Positions 15,731-24,491 are shown, counted from the stretch's first letter. The stretch is 64,000 bases of DNA from Segatella copri DSM 18205 (GCF_025151535.1 NZ_CP102288.1:1514501-1578500), one strand, 5' to 3'. The notes: a model not told the origin generated them from the letters alone. A program made the numbers and translations.

Positions 15731-18700
15731 TTATACTACGTTTTCTTCATCATCCGCCCAGTGGTCGCATTGGCGCATCACGGTTTCCAGCGCCTTTTCT
15801 GCACCCTCTGGTGGATACTTATACTTTTTGAGCAGCCGCTTCACCATCACTCGCATCTTCGCCCTCGCCGATTCCTTCCGGTTCCAGTCGATGGTGCGGT
15901 TGCGGTGCAGTACTTCCGTCAGTTCCCGGGTCAGTGCCACAAACTCCTCGTCGGAGTAAGCCTGGCGCACTCCTTCGGGCGTGGAGAGCGCATCATAAAA
16001 TGCCTTCTCCTCGGGCGAAAGTCCCAGGTCGTTGCCCTCTGCCTCTGCCTGCTTCATCTGCTGAGCCATCTTCAACAGCTCCTCTATCACTTCCTCGTTG
16101 GTGAGCAAGCCCTTCAGATAGTTGGAGAGACTCTGGCTGAGCATGTCGGAGAAGAGGTCGCTCTGAACCACGTTGGTCTTCTGCTGCTGCTTGATTTTCT
16201 CTTTCATCAGTTTGGTGAGCAGTTCCACCGCCAGGTTGCGCTCCTTCATGTTCTTCACCTCCTGGATGAAGGTGTCGTCGAAGAGCGAGAACTCTATCTG
16301 GCGGTCGCCGAAGAGATTGATGACTCCATCGGTCTTCACGCTCTGGCGGAGCAGCTCACCGATGCGCTCGTTGATTTCATGGCGGCTGATTTTGCCCTTC
16401 TGCGAGAGTTTGAGCATCATCACGCGCAGCGCATCCATATAGCACACCTCTGCCTTCTGCTGCTCATTCAGGAGCGAACGGCAGAGCGTGGTGGCGTTGT
16501 GAAGCAGATTGCTGTGCTCCATGAAATTCTTCTTGCGCTGAACCATGGCTGGAGAACTCAGGAAGTTGGCTCCGCTGGTGATGGCGAGTGCCCGCTTCGA
16601 GTTGTCCTGTTCGAAGAAGCCGGAATAGTCGAAACCATGAAGCTGGTCTCGGCAGATTTCCATCTCTTCCTTCCATTTCACCAGGGCGGTCTTGGCGATG
16701 TCGGGGTCTCCAAAGCGGCGGCGGTCACGGTTGGTGTACTGCTGCATGGCACTCTTCAGTGCCTGCGCAATGCCTACGTAATCCACTATCAGTCCGCCTT
16801 CCTTGCCCGGGAACACTCGGTTTACACGGGCTATTGCCTGCATCAGGTTATGACCGCTCATCGGCTTATATACGTACATGGTGGCGAGCGACGGAACATC
16901 GAAGCCCGTGAGCCACATGTCTCTTACGATGGCGATTTTCATCTCATCATCGTTGTCCTTGAATTTTCTTGCCAGTTCCTTCTTGTAGGCTTCGTTGCCG
17001 ATAATCGGCTGCCAGTCTTCGGGGTCCTGGTTCGAACCGCTCATCACCACCTTAACTTTCTCCGTCCACCCGGGGCGAAGCTCCAGCATCTTGCGGTAGA
17101 TTTTGATGGCGATGCTTCGGGTGAGTGCCACGATCATTGCCTTGCCGGTGAGTTCCTGCGCACGGTTTTCCTCATAGTGCTTCACAATATCCCTTACCAG
17201 CGTGTCGATGGTGGCGTCTTCGCCCAGGAGCACTTCCAGCCGGCTATGCTCCTGCTTCGCCTGCCTGATCTGCTCCTCGGTGGCACCCTCATCGGCCAGG
17301 TTGTCGAACTCATCGTTCAGCAGCTTCATCGTGTCTTCGTCGAGGTTCAGGTTCACCACACGGCTCTCGTAATAGACCGGACGGGTGGCTCCATCATCTA
17401 CCGCCTGACTCATGTCGTAAACGTCGATGTAGTTGCCGAACACTTCCTCCGTGTCTCTGTCGCGGTCGCTGATAGGCGTTCCGGTGAAGCCGATAAATGA
17501 GGCGCCTGGCAGGGCTTCTCTCATCTTCTGGCTGAATCCCTTCTTCATCGTCAGACTCTTGTTGTCCCAGTGCTCCTCGCCGTATTGCGAGCGGTGCGCC
17601 TCATCGGTCATCACGATGATGTTGCGGCGGGTGGAGAGTGCCGAATCGCCTTCTTCAAACTTCTGAATGGTGGTGAAGATGATTCCCCCACTCTTTCGGT
17701 TACGGAGCAGATTGCCCAGGTCTTCGCGGCTCTGGGCGTTCTGTGGTTCCTGACGCAGGAAGTCCTGGCAGCGGCAGAACTGACCGAAGAGCTGGTTGTC
17801 GAGGTCCTTGCGGTCGGTTACTACAACGATGGTTACTTCGGGCAACCGTTGCACCAGCTGGTGGGCGTAGAACACCATGGAGAGGCTCTTGCCCGAACCC
17901 TGCGTGTGCCAGAACACGCCGATTTTTCCGTTGCCTTCCACGGCGGTACGGGTGCGCTGCAGGGCTTTGCCCACGGCGTAGTACTGGTGATAGGCGGTAA
18001 GAATCTTGGCGTATTTGCCCTGGTTCTTGTCGAAGCAGATGAAGTTCTGCAGAATGTCGAGCAGTCGCTGCTGCTGGAACATGCCGAGGAAGAAGGTACG
18101 ATAGTCGGCAAAGAGGGTTGACTCGTATGAGCCGTCCACGGTCTTCCATTCCATGTAGCGTTCCTGCTTGGCTGTGATGGTTCCGGCACGAGTCTCACTC
18201 ATGTCGCTGATAACGTTGAAGGCGTTGTAGCTGAAGAGGCTTGGAACGCTCTGCTGATAGTTCTTGATCTGCTTGTAGGCATCTTCTACGGTTGCATCTT
18301 CGGAAATGGCACTTTTCAGCTCCACCACCACGAGAGGCAATCCGTTGACCATCACCACCATGTCGCAGCGCTTGTTCTTATACTCTTCTACCCGCCACTG
18401 GTTCACCACCTTGAAGAGGTTTCTTTCGGGATGGTCGAAGTCGATGAGCCTCATCAGGGCTGTTCGTTCTTCGCCATCTTGCAGGAATCCCACCTCCAGA
18501 CCGTTTTGCATCCAGAGGGTAAACTGCTCGTTGTTCTGTTCTAAAGTACCGATGCTGATGTTGGTGATTTGCTTGATTCCTTCATCCATTGCATCGGCTG
18601 GCAGTTGAGGATTAAGCCGTCGCATCGAGGCGACCAAATCGGCACGATAGAAGGGCTCCTTATAGTTGCGCTCCACCTCGTAGCCACATTCGTACGCATA

Positions 18701-18775
18701 GCCGAGTTCGTCGCGGAACAGGGCAATGAGCGTTTGCTCGTATGCGTCTTCGGTGAATTTCTTGTCGTCTGCCAT
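15731..18775 (-). CDS. hsdR: Type I restriction enzyme, R subunit
   Basis: 1014 residues. Motor and nuclease subunit of a type I restriction-modification complex: it pulls DNA past the bound enzyme with ATP and cuts at a distance when HsdM/HsdS meet an unmethylated site. The N-terminal nuclease core shows CDMVVMVNGLPLVVVELKSA (ELK near residue 152). The SF2 helicase follows with Walker A TQGSGKS (about 290), DEAH (about 389), and later DMWLTGFDVPSL and QAIARVNR. The C-terminal helical part would contact HsdM. Length is normal and no frame break is seen. Third restriction gene of the minus-strand operon, 51 bases after hsdS. Confidence 0.95.
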   Translation of the reverse strand: MADDKKFTEDAYEQTLIALFRDELGYAYECGYEVERNYKEPFYRADLVASMRRLNPQLPADAMDEGIKQITNISIGTLEQNNEQFTLWMQNGLEVGFLQDGEERTALMRLIDFDHPERNLFKVVNQWRVEEYKNKRCDMVVMVNGLPLVVVELKSAISEDATVEDAYKQIKNYQQSVPSLFSYNAFNVISDMSETRAGTITAKQERYMEWKTVDGSYESTLFADYRTFFLGMFQQQRLLDILQNFICFDKNQGKYAKILTAYHQYYAVGKALQRTRTAVEGNGKIGVFWHTQGSGKSLSMVFYAHQLVQRLPEVTIVVVTDRKDLDNQLFGQFCRCQDFLRQEPQNAQSREDLGNLLRNRKSGGIIFTTIQKFEEGDSALSTRRNIIVMTDEAHRSQYGEEHWDNKSLTMKKGFSQKMREALPGASFIGFTGTPISDRDRDTEEVFGNYIDVYDMSQAVDDGATRPVYYESRVVNLNLDEDTMKLLNDEFDNLADEGATEEQIRQAKQEHSRLEVLLGEDATIDTLVRDIVKHYEENRAQELTGKAMIVALTRSIAIKIYRKMLELRPGWTEKVKVVMSGSNQDPEDWQPIIGNEAYKKELARKFKDNDDEMKIAIVRDMWLTGFDVPSLATMYVYKPMSGHNLMQAIARVNRVFPGKEGGLIVDYVGIAQALKSAMQQYTNRDRRRFGDPDIAKTALVKWKEEMEICRDQLHGFDYSGFFEQDNSKRALAITSGANFLSSPAMVQRKKNFMEHSNLLHNATTLCRSLLNEQQKAEVCYMDALRVMMLKLSQKGKISRHEINERIGELLRQSVKTDGVINLFGDRQIEFSLFDDTFIQEVKNMKERNLAVELLTKLMKEKIKQQQKTNVVQSDLFSDMLSQSLSNYLKGLLTNEEVIEELLKMAQQMKQAEAEGNDLGLSPEEKAFYDALSTPEGVRQAYSDEEFVALTRELTEVLHRNRTIDWNRKESARAKMRVMVKRLLKKYKYPPEGAEKALETVMRQCDHWADDEENVV

Positions 18776-18826
18776 AATGTTAATATTTTATATTTTCTTT
18801 CTCGTTATTTTCTTTCGTAGCTTTTC

Positions 18827-19948
18827 TTATTCCGGGACTTCTATCTCGCCTGACATTAAGCGAGGGAGAAGGGTGTCACGGAGAGTTGAGAGGATACGAG
18901 ATTCTGTTGAGATATTCTTTATTCTTTGAAGTATTGAATCAAGTATTTTACTACATTCTTCTACTACTTCCAAAGGAGGAAGAACAACAACAAACTTATC
19001 TATGTCTGCTTTACCCAAATGACTAACAGTTGTTCCCGTTTTGTAAGACTGAACAAATTCTAACTCTGGTTTCATTAAATAAAGAACAAACAAATTGCTA
19101 ATTGATGTCTGCTGCGGCATTAATTTGCACACTCGCTGATTCAGCAATCCCGTATTACCTTTCCAAATATGAGGGACAAATTCAGCATCCATACCAGCAA
19201 CTATGTCTCCCATATTAACATATTCTGTTTGCGGAAGTATTTCCGGTGTATAGAATTGCGGATTGCAATCTTTTAAATCCCTAATTCTTATTAAAGGAAG
19301 ACCTTCTCCATTATCATTGAACTTTGCAGATTTATAAGGAGCACCATAAACAACTTTCACATATTCATATGGGCTTCCTACTTTCCATCCTTCCGGAATC
19401 ATTCCCAATTCACTATCAACGAACTTACCATCCTTGAAAGGCTCAAAGTCAACGAACCAATTCTTGAAAATAGCCTGCGCCATCTCCTCCAAATCAGCAT
19501 TGATCTTGTTGTTCAACTCTATCTTCCGGTCGAGAGAAGAAAGGATGGAGGCAATGCGGCGCTGGTCGGAAATATTCTTCGGATAAGATATCTGAATATC
19601 ATTCAATATATTTACCGTCATACTAGGGACTGCAGACCCGACATTCATACTTGCAAAATCTCTTTTACAGATAGAATAAAACAGGAATTTTGGATCTACT
19701 TTGTCAGTATTTATAATGGACCAAAACATTGTATCTACAGTCCAAAATGGGCTATCAACAAACATTATATTGTTTAGAGTACCCTTTCTTGGAATCAGAA
19801 TAGAAGGTCCATCATAAAGTATAGAATCCACGTAGCGCATCAATCCGCCACTTCCATAAACGGGATATTGTCCATCTGCAAGTTTCTTATGGTCTTTTCC
19901 ATATTTTACTTCAAGAACATTCCCTAGAACATCTTCTTTCCACTCCAT
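18827..19948 (-). CDS. hsdS: Type I restriction enzyme, S (specificity) subunit
   Basis: 373 residues. Two target-recognition domains, each reading half of a split DNA site, separated by conserved helices. The first helical spacer reads SDQRRIASILSSLDRKIELNNKINADLEEMAQAIFKNWFVDFEP; the second lies at the C-terminus (ILDSILQRIKNISTESRILSTLRDTLLPRLMSGEIEVPE). The target sequence cannot be told from the protein alone. AT-rich TRD codons contrast with the GC-richer hsdM and hsdR, as expected for a fast-exchanging subunit. It starts three bases after hsdM ends. No second hsdS copy or invertase is seen in the window. Confidence 0.93.
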   Translation of the reverse strand: MEWKEDVLGNVLEVKYGKDHKKLADGQYPVYGSGGLMRYVDSILYDGPSILIPRKGTLNNIMFVDSPFWTVDTMFWSIINTDKVDPKFLFYSICKRDFASMNVGSAVPSMTVNILNDIQISYPKNISDQRRIASILSSLDRKIELNNKINADLEEMAQAIFKNWFVDFEPFKDGKFVDSELGMIPEGWKVGSPYEYVKVVYGAPYKSAKFNDNGEGLPLIRIRDLKDCNPQFYTPEILPQTEYVNMGDIVAGMDAEFVPHIWKGNTGLLNQRVCKLMPQQTSISNLFVLYLMKPELEFVQSYKTGTTVSHLGKADIDKFVVVLPPLEVVEECSKILDSILQRIKNISTESRILSTLRDTLLPRLMSGEIEVPE

Positions 19949-19951
19949 ACT

Positions 19952-21460
19952 TTACACCTCCCATCCAATTTTCTTCAACTGCAATCTGATCTCTTCTTCC
20001 TGCTTCTTGCTTTCCTCAAACAGCTGCTTCAGCTCTCCGGTGAGATTCGTCATTTTCTCCTCGAAAGGCACTCCATCGCCTTCGTCTTCGGCGATTCCTA
20101 CGTATCTTCCAGGAGTCAGGATGAAGTCCTGAGCAGCAATCTGCTCGGTGGTGCATACGGCACAGAAGCCTTTTTCATCCTCCAGGGTTCCCTGCTGGAA
20201 AGCATGGAAGGTGTCAGAGATTTTCTTAATATCCGTATCAGGCATCAGCTCACGAAGCTTGCGGGTTACCATCGTGCCCAGATTGCGGGCGTCGATAAAC
20301 ACGGTCTTGCCCTTCTGCGCCTTGTTGCGGCTGATAAACCAAAGACTTACAGGAATACCCGTACTGTAGAATAGCTGCGAAGGCAAAGCCACGATTCCCT
20401 CTACCAGGTCGGCTTCGATGATGGCTTGGCGAATCTGTCCCTCGCCGCCACTCTGACTCGAAAGCGCACCATTCGCCAGCACCAAACCAATCTTTCCGTT
20501 TGGAGCCAGATGGTGAATCATATGCTGCATCCACGCAAAGTTGGCGTTGCCAGCAGGTGGCAAACCATACTGCCAACGCACATCTTCCTGAAGCGCACTC
20601 TGCCCCCAGTCGCTGAGATTGAAAGGAGGATTGGCAAGAATGAAATCTGCCTTCAGCGTAGGGTGCTGGTCATCATAGAATGTGTCGGCAAAGACATTGC
20701 CCAGGTTCGCATCCAAGCCACGGATGGCAAGGTTCATGTGCGCCATCTTCCACGTATCAGGGTTTGCCTCCTGACCATAGATACTGATTTTGCGCAGGTT
20801 TCCCTTGTGGCGCTCTATAAACTTGGCGCTCTGCACAAACATACCACCGCTTCCGCAGCAAGGGTCATAAACTCTGCCCTCGTAAGGCTCCAGAATCTCT
20901 ACCAGCGTTCGGACAATGCAGGAAGGCGTATAGAACTCGCCACCATTCTTGCCCTCCAGACTGGCAAACTGCTGCAGACAGTATTCGTAGGTTCTGCCCA
21001 GCAGGTCTTTCTCCTCGCCAGCATCGTGCATTTCTATGTTCGTAAAGAGATCTACCACATCGCCCAGACGGCGCTTGTCCAGCTCCGGACGGGCAAAATT
21101 CTTAGGCAGAATGCCCTTCAGTCTTTCGTTCTCACGCTCAATGGCGGTAAGTGCTTCATCTATCACCACGCCTATTTCCGGGGTGTGGGCAGCAGCACTA
21201 ATCTTGCTCCATCGGGCTTCAGCAGGCACGAAGAAGATGTTCTCGGCAGTGTATTCGTCCTTATCTTCCGGGTCGGCGTATTCGTCGCCCTGCAGCTCCT
21301 GAAACTTCTGTTCGAAGCGGTCGCTGATGTATTTCAGAAAAATGAGTCCGAGCACCACGCCCTCGTATTGCGAAGCGCTGAGGTTGCCTCTCAGAATATC
21401 GGCAGCCTTCCATATTTTCTCTTCAAAACCAATGCTGATGGTATCTTGTTTCTTAGCCAT
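19952..21460 (-). CDS. hsdM: Type I restriction enzyme, M (methyltransferase) subunit
   Basis: 502 residues. N6-adenine methyltransferase using S-adenosylmethionine. The N-terminal helical bundle begins FEEKIWKAADILRGNLSASQYEGVVLGLIFLKYISD. The SAM site is VYDPCCGSGGMFV (about 193-205) and the catalytic motif IV is ANPPFNLSDWG (about 276-285), both intact. It is translated ahead of hsdS with a three-base gap. The upstream gene, a small lipoprotein, ends only seven bases before this start, so expression depends on that gene's promoter at about 21950. Confidence 0.95.
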   Translation of the reverse strand: MAKKQDTISIGFEEKIWKAADILRGNLSASQYEGVVLGLIFLKYISDRFEQKFQELQGDEYADPEDKDEYTAENIFFVPAEARWSKISAAAHTPEIGVVIDEALTAIERENERLKGILPKNFARPELDKRRLGDVVDLFTNIEMHDAGEEKDLLGRTYEYCLQQFASLEGKNGGEFYTPSCIVRTLVEILEPYEGRVYDPCCGSGGMFVQSAKFIERHKGNLRKISIYGQEANPDTWKMAHMNLAIRGLDANLGNVFADTFYDDQHPTLKADFILANPPFNLSDWGQSALQEDVRWQYGLPPAGNANFAWMQHMIHHLAPNGKIGLVLANGALSSQSGGEGQIRQAIIEADLVEGIVALPSQLFYSTGIPVSLWFISRNKAQKGKTVFIDARNLGTMVTRKLRELMPDTDIKKISDTFHAFQQGTLEDEKGFCAVCTTEQIAAQDFILTPGRYVGIAEDEGDGVPFEEKMTNLTGELKQLFEESKKQEEEIRLQLKKIGWEV

Positions 21461-21467
21461 AATATGT

Positions 21468-21878
21468 TTATTTTTCTACGAGCACAAGCTTCCAGTCCTC
21501 ATTCTGCAGAACGAGGGTCCCGTTGTTGGTCGTAATGGTGAATATCTGATTATCTATCTGTATTTTGTTCTCCTTTATTAAATAGGTGTACTGACCGCAA
21601 GCAACGTTTTCGGTGGTAGTTTGGGTTATTTTACCGCCATCGTCGAAGTGGTTCACTTCCTTCGTTTCAGAGAAATAAATAGCATCTGAGGTGAAACGGC
21701 AGAACAAAGGAGCCTCTTTTACGTCGATAAAGATACTTCCAACACGCTGATAAAGGGCTGAAATCTGCCATTCGTGGGCTAAAAATGTGGTTTTGTAATC
21801 AAAAACCTCTGATTTTTCTGTTTCTTCGTCGCTAGAACAGGCGGTGGAAGAAAGCATAAAAAAAGCGACTATTATCAT
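21468..21878 (-). CDS. Small lipoprotein heading the type I restriction operon
   Basis: 136 residues with a short type II signal (MIIVAFFMLSSTAC) and an acidic tail after the lipid Cys (SSDEETEKSE). The body is beta-rich (HEWQISALY, TTTENVACGQYTYLIKENKIQIDN, GTLVLQNEDWKLVLVEK), like small lipocalin-type proteins. A lipoprotein is an odd leading gene for a restriction operon. The close spacing may be accidental, the hsd genes having been inserted behind an existing promoter and lipoprotein gene. Confidence 0.65.
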   Translation of the reverse strand: MIIVAFFMLSSTACSSDEETEKSEVFDYKTTFLAHEWQISALYQRVGSIFIDVKEAPLFCRFTSDAIYFSETKEVNHFDDGGKITQTTTENVACGQYTYLIKENKIQIDNQIFTITTNNGTLVLQNEDWKLVLVEK

Positions 21879-21943
21879 ATAAAAATAAGATAATATTCGC
21901 CTGCGGATAAGAACATGATGATATTGGACTAACTTTGCCTGAG

Positions 21944-21978
21944 CAAAATTACCCCCCCCCTAAATCCCTGTGTATCAA
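21944..21978 (-). promoter_or_regulatory. Promoter with a nine-G tract in its spacer, driving the lipoprotein-hsdMSR operon
   Basis: On the minus strand: TTG (21978-21976), a 24-base spacer whose last nine bases are all G (21960-21952), then TAATTTTG (21951-21944). The usual Bacteroidota spacer is about 19-21 bases. Slippage in the G run would change this distance and so promoter strength. The start codon of the lipoprotein gene is 66 bases downstream. Confidence 0.5.
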
Positions 21979-22425
21979 TGAGTTATAACTTTTCATCTCA
22001 CTATTGTTGTTATGTAGTTTCTAGCTTTCCGGACTATTGCTACGTCAATATTTTGTTAATTGCTAGCAAAGATAATTAAAAGTTGGCAAACTAAAGAATT
22101 TTATCACGTTATTTAACGGAAAAATGCAAAATATGGGGGTTAGGAAGATGTTTTACCCCCTCTAGTATGGGTAAAAAATGCCCCTCCTCGGACATTAAAT
22201 CCGTCTCTAACATGATGTATTTTTGACAAAATGCAACAGAAAACAAGGATAAAAATGTAGAATCGAACAACATATCAGCTAACTGAAGCGGCTTAATATG
22301 TAGATAATTATTATACACAAAATATTAGAGTAGGAATATAACAAAATACACATAACACACTAATAACCAACATATTCAGACATACGCTAAACCTATATCA
22401 GGTAAAACTCGCAAGTTCATCTTGC
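21979..22425. other. AT-rich intergenic stretch without a supported gene
   Basis: About 450 bases between the type I operon promoter and the iteron palindrome. One short frame on the minus strand (22109-22318) lacks a promoter, signal or family resemblance. I see no RNA gene here. Confidence 0.5.
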
Positions 22426-22584
22426 GTGTCATTAAGGGTCAAGGTCATTAAGGGTCATTTTCATTTTCGGGGGAGAAAAATCCCCTATAGTATATATATA
22501 AATAAATATTTATATATACTATAGCTCAAAATGACACTTTCATTTTTCTAAATGACCCTTAATGACACTGACCCTTAATGACAC
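22426..22584. repeat. Origin-like palindrome: four iterons around an AT-rich hairpin
   Basis: Left arm: GTGTCATTAAGGGTCA (22426-22441) and GGTCATTAAGGGTCA (22443-22457). Right arm: TGACCCTTAATGACAC twice in tandem (22553-22568, 22569-22584). Centre: CTATAGTATATATA (22485-22498) pairs perfectly with TATATATACTATAG (22511-22524). The right-arm 16-mer is the exact reverse complement of the first left-arm site and is identical to the site at 1230-1245. Inverted iterons flanking an easily melted core are typical of replication origins or resolution sites. The region is non-coding and lies just before the HU promoter. Confidence 0.8.
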
Positions 22585-22712
22585 GCTTGTTTTTCATCCT
22601 TACTTTTCCATTGCTGATTGTTTCTGCAATAAAGTTCAGATAGAAAATCAATAGAACTTATTGTATTACAGCTACTTATAGCCTTTCTCACATAGAAAGT
22701 CAGGGTGAAAGC

Positions 22713-22743
22713 TTGCATTCTGCCCGAAAATGTTGTATCTTTG
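22713..22743 (+). promoter_or_regulatory. Promoter of the HU-like gene
   Basis: TTG (22713-22715), 20 bases, TATCTTTG (22736-22743): a good Bacteroidota promoter. It predicts a 5' leader of about 165 bases. The stretch 22585-22712 holds nothing else evident. Confidence 0.7.
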
Positions 22744-22749
22744 CACCGG

Positions 22750-22915
22750 CAATCGAAAGAACAGCCTTTTGTGCCTTGCTCGGGTCTTCTCTTAAGACCA
22801 ACACGGGTCATAAATGATGGCAGGCGCCGGTCATCAATGAAGACCCCGAAAACGGCAGGAACGGGGCGTTCTGGGGAGTTGCAAAACAAAGGACTCTAAA
22901 CATACTACAACGACT
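22750..22915 (+). promoter_or_regulatory. Structured 5' leader of the HU-like gene, possible RNA switch
   Basis: Two local hairpins, GGTCTT (22783-22788) with AAGACC (22794-22799) and CCCCG (22844-22848) with CGGGG (22862-22866), compete with a long-range pairing of GGGTCTTC (22782-22789) with GAAGACCC (22839-22846), 8 perfect pairs. The long pairing uses bases of both hairpins, so two exclusive folds exist. No riboswitch class is recognised. Confidence 0.45.
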
Positions 22916-23581
22916 ATGATTAATTACAGCATCGTAATGCGTAGCGTGAACGCAAATCTTCTGGAAATCAACCAGGCGAAGTCACGCATCAACCAGGCAA
23001 AGAAGGAGGGCAAGACCCCTGACCCAAAGGACCTGGAACTCGTGAAGACCGAGAAGCAGAATGCTTTCGCCATCTCGCAGTACACCGACATCATGACCAT
23101 CGAGAAGTTTGCCAAGCACATCACCTCTCATGGCAGTGTTTATTCAAGAGCTGACATCAGCGCCATCCTCTACATCGCCGTAGACTGCATGCGTGAGATG
23201 TTGCTCGAGGGCAAGAAAATCCGCCTGGGCGATCTCGGTGATTTCTCTCTCCTTCTCACCTCGAAGGGTGCTGAGGATGCCGACAAGTTCACCGCTCAGA
23301 ACATCACCGGTGTGAAGGTTCAGTGGGAGCCAGGTCAGGAGTTCAAGAACCTTCGCGATGACGCCGAGTTCAACCTCGTAGCCAGCCGCAGTGCTCAGGC
23401 AGCCGTTATCAAGGCGATTAAGGAGGGTAAGACCAACGTTGACCTCAACGCGCCAACTACTCCGGATAATACGCCAGGCGGTTCTACCCCAGGCGGTTCC
23501 AACACCGGTCAGACCGGCAGCGAAGGCCAAGGCTCTGAATCAGGCGGCGGTACTGGCGATACTGGTGACGGCCTTGAATAG
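22916..23581 (+). CDS. HU-family DNA-binding protein with Gly/Ser/Thr-rich tail
   Basis: 221 residues. After about 50 residues of helical lead (NANLLEINQAKSRINQAKKEG) comes an HU/IHF-like core: MTIEKFAKHITSHGSVYSRADISAILYIAVDCMREMLLEGKKIRLGDLGDFSLLL, where LGDLGDFS is the hallmark turn. The last 45 residues are low-complexity (TPDNTPGGSTPGGSNTGQTGSEG). Such divergent HU-like proteins are common in Bacteroidota islands with smalltalk and amidase genes. It would bend or coat DNA, possibly at the iteron palindrome just upstream; this is inference. The GC-rich coding sequence contrasts with the AT-rich restriction genes on both sides. smalltalk follows 95 bases later. Confidence 0.88.
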   Translation: MINYSIVMRSVNANLLEINQAKSRINQAKKEGKTPDPKDLELVKTEKQNAFAISQYTDIMTIEKFAKHITSHGSVYSRADISAILYIAVDCMREMLLEGKKIRLGDLGDFSLLLTSKGAEDADKFTAQNITGVKVQWEPGQEFKNLRDDAEFNLVASRSAQAAVIKAIKEGKTNVDLNAPTTPDNTPGGSTPGGSNTGQTGSEGQGSESGGGTGDTGDGLE

Positions 23582-23676
23582 CCAAAGGATAGACTGGCTA
23601 GGGTGCTAGCCCCTAGCCCAGCCTATCCGCCCCCAAAAAGTCAACATTCAACACTCAACATTCAACATTCAAAAAA

Positions 23677-23772
23677 ATGAAAGCGAACACTTGGAAAACG
23701 ATTCTGCAGATAGCCATCAGCATCCTGACCGCTATCGCTACTACGCTCGGAGTAACGAGCTGCATGGGATAA
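23677..23772 (+). CDS. Smalltalk protein (31 residues)
   Basis: A 31-residue frame: MKANTWKTILQIAISILTAI, then ATTLGVTSCMG. This is the tiny hydrophobic smalltalk family recorded downstream of HU-like genes in Bacteroides and Prevotella. One membrane helix spans most of it and it ends with TSCMG. Its function is unknown. It follows the HU gene on the same strand; the 95-base gap holds tandem CAACATTCA units (about 23641-23670). A mutated copy of its second half lies at 24880-24947. Confidence 0.85.
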   Translation: MKANTWKTILQIAISILTAIATTLGVTSCMG

Positions 23773-23987
23773 AAACAAAACGACCGCTCACCTCTAATGA
23801 GGGAGGGGGTTCTGTTAATACTTGGTGTAATACTCGGGTGGTTCAAAGGTACTACTATTTTTCGTAGTAGCCAAATATCCAATACGAAAAATCGTAGTAT
23901 TAACAATGTTTAAGCTTTCTGACCATCAGAAAACGGTTGCTTGTAAATCCGCTTTAATATTGCTCATGCAGGCGTTAAGTCGCTGAT

Positions 23988-24015
23988 GTCCCCGGCACGG
24001 AATCGTGTCGGGGAC
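23988..24015 (-). terminator. Strong hairpin after the DUF5053 gene
   Basis: GTCCCCGGCACG pairs with CGTGTCGGGGAC (12 pairs, one G-U) around four bases, 25 bases past the stop codon of the minus-strand gene. There is no long T-tract. Upstream at about 23850-23900 are inverted TACTACTATTTTTCGTAGTA-like elements. The rest of 23773-24040 shows nothing. Confidence 0.6.
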
Positions 24016-24040
24016 TGAGTTGAGTTATCGAACATGTTAG

Positions 24041-24442
24041 CTATGCTAACTGCAATGCACTAATGCGATTGCTTATTTCCTTGACTGCCTGGTTAAAAAT
24101 GCCTTTCTGCTCCTGGTTGAGCGTATAAATCTTTCCACGCACCTGATATCCGTTGAGACGCTGCAAAAGCCATGATGCGCTCTTATTGAAATAGGTCTTG
24201 GCAATATAAGAGATAGGAAGCAGTTTGTAATCCTCCGCATCTATCTGGCTTCGGAGAGCTTTCATTTCGCTCTCCAGGCGAGTTACATTCTCCTCCACGA
24301 ATGGTTTTGCCACTTCAGCAACAGCATCCTTATCCATCTTTTCCAACTTAGCGATAATTTCTTTTTTTCGCTCTTCGCTCCTTGCATCGGTATTACCAGC
24401 AAGAGACTGATATTCCTCCAATAAAATCTTAATATTTTCCAT
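24041..24442 (-). CDS. DUF5053 family protein
   Basis: 133 residues, helical and soluble. The C-terminal part (PISYIAKTYFNKSASWLLQRLNGYQVRGKIYTLNQEQKGIFNQAVKEISNRISAL) is the DUF5053 pattern, frequent in Bacteroidota mobile islands. It resembles a helix-turn-helix with the tryptophan-containing ASWLLQRLNG at the recognition position, so DNA binding is conceivable but unproven. It is preceded by a 44-residue coiled-coil gene 49 bases upstream on the same strand, probably co-transcribed. Confidence 0.7.
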   Translation of the reverse strand: MENIKILLEEYQSLAGNTDARSEERKKEIIAKLEKMDKDAVAEVAKPFVEENVTRLESEMKALRSQIDAEDYKLLPISYIAKTYFNKSASWLLQRLNGYQVRGKIYTLNQEQKGIFNQAVKEISNRISALQLA

Positions 24443-24491
24443 ATCAATAATATATTTTATAATCTCCTCCCAAAGGAGGGGAAGTGAAACT

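Noticed and set aside
15626..17500. A 624-codon frame antisense to hsdR
   Set aside because: It is the mirror of the hsdR coding sequence; the His/Leu-rich composition is typical of an antisense frame.
22109..22318. A 69-codon minus-strand frame before the iteron palindrome
   Set aside because: No promoter, signal peptide or recognisable pattern; AT-rich chance frame.
23583..23640. Family-1 repeat remnant after the HU gene
   Set aside because: GGCTAGGGTGCTAGCCCC and CTAGCCCAGCC resemble a piece of the module, but the match is too short to call.
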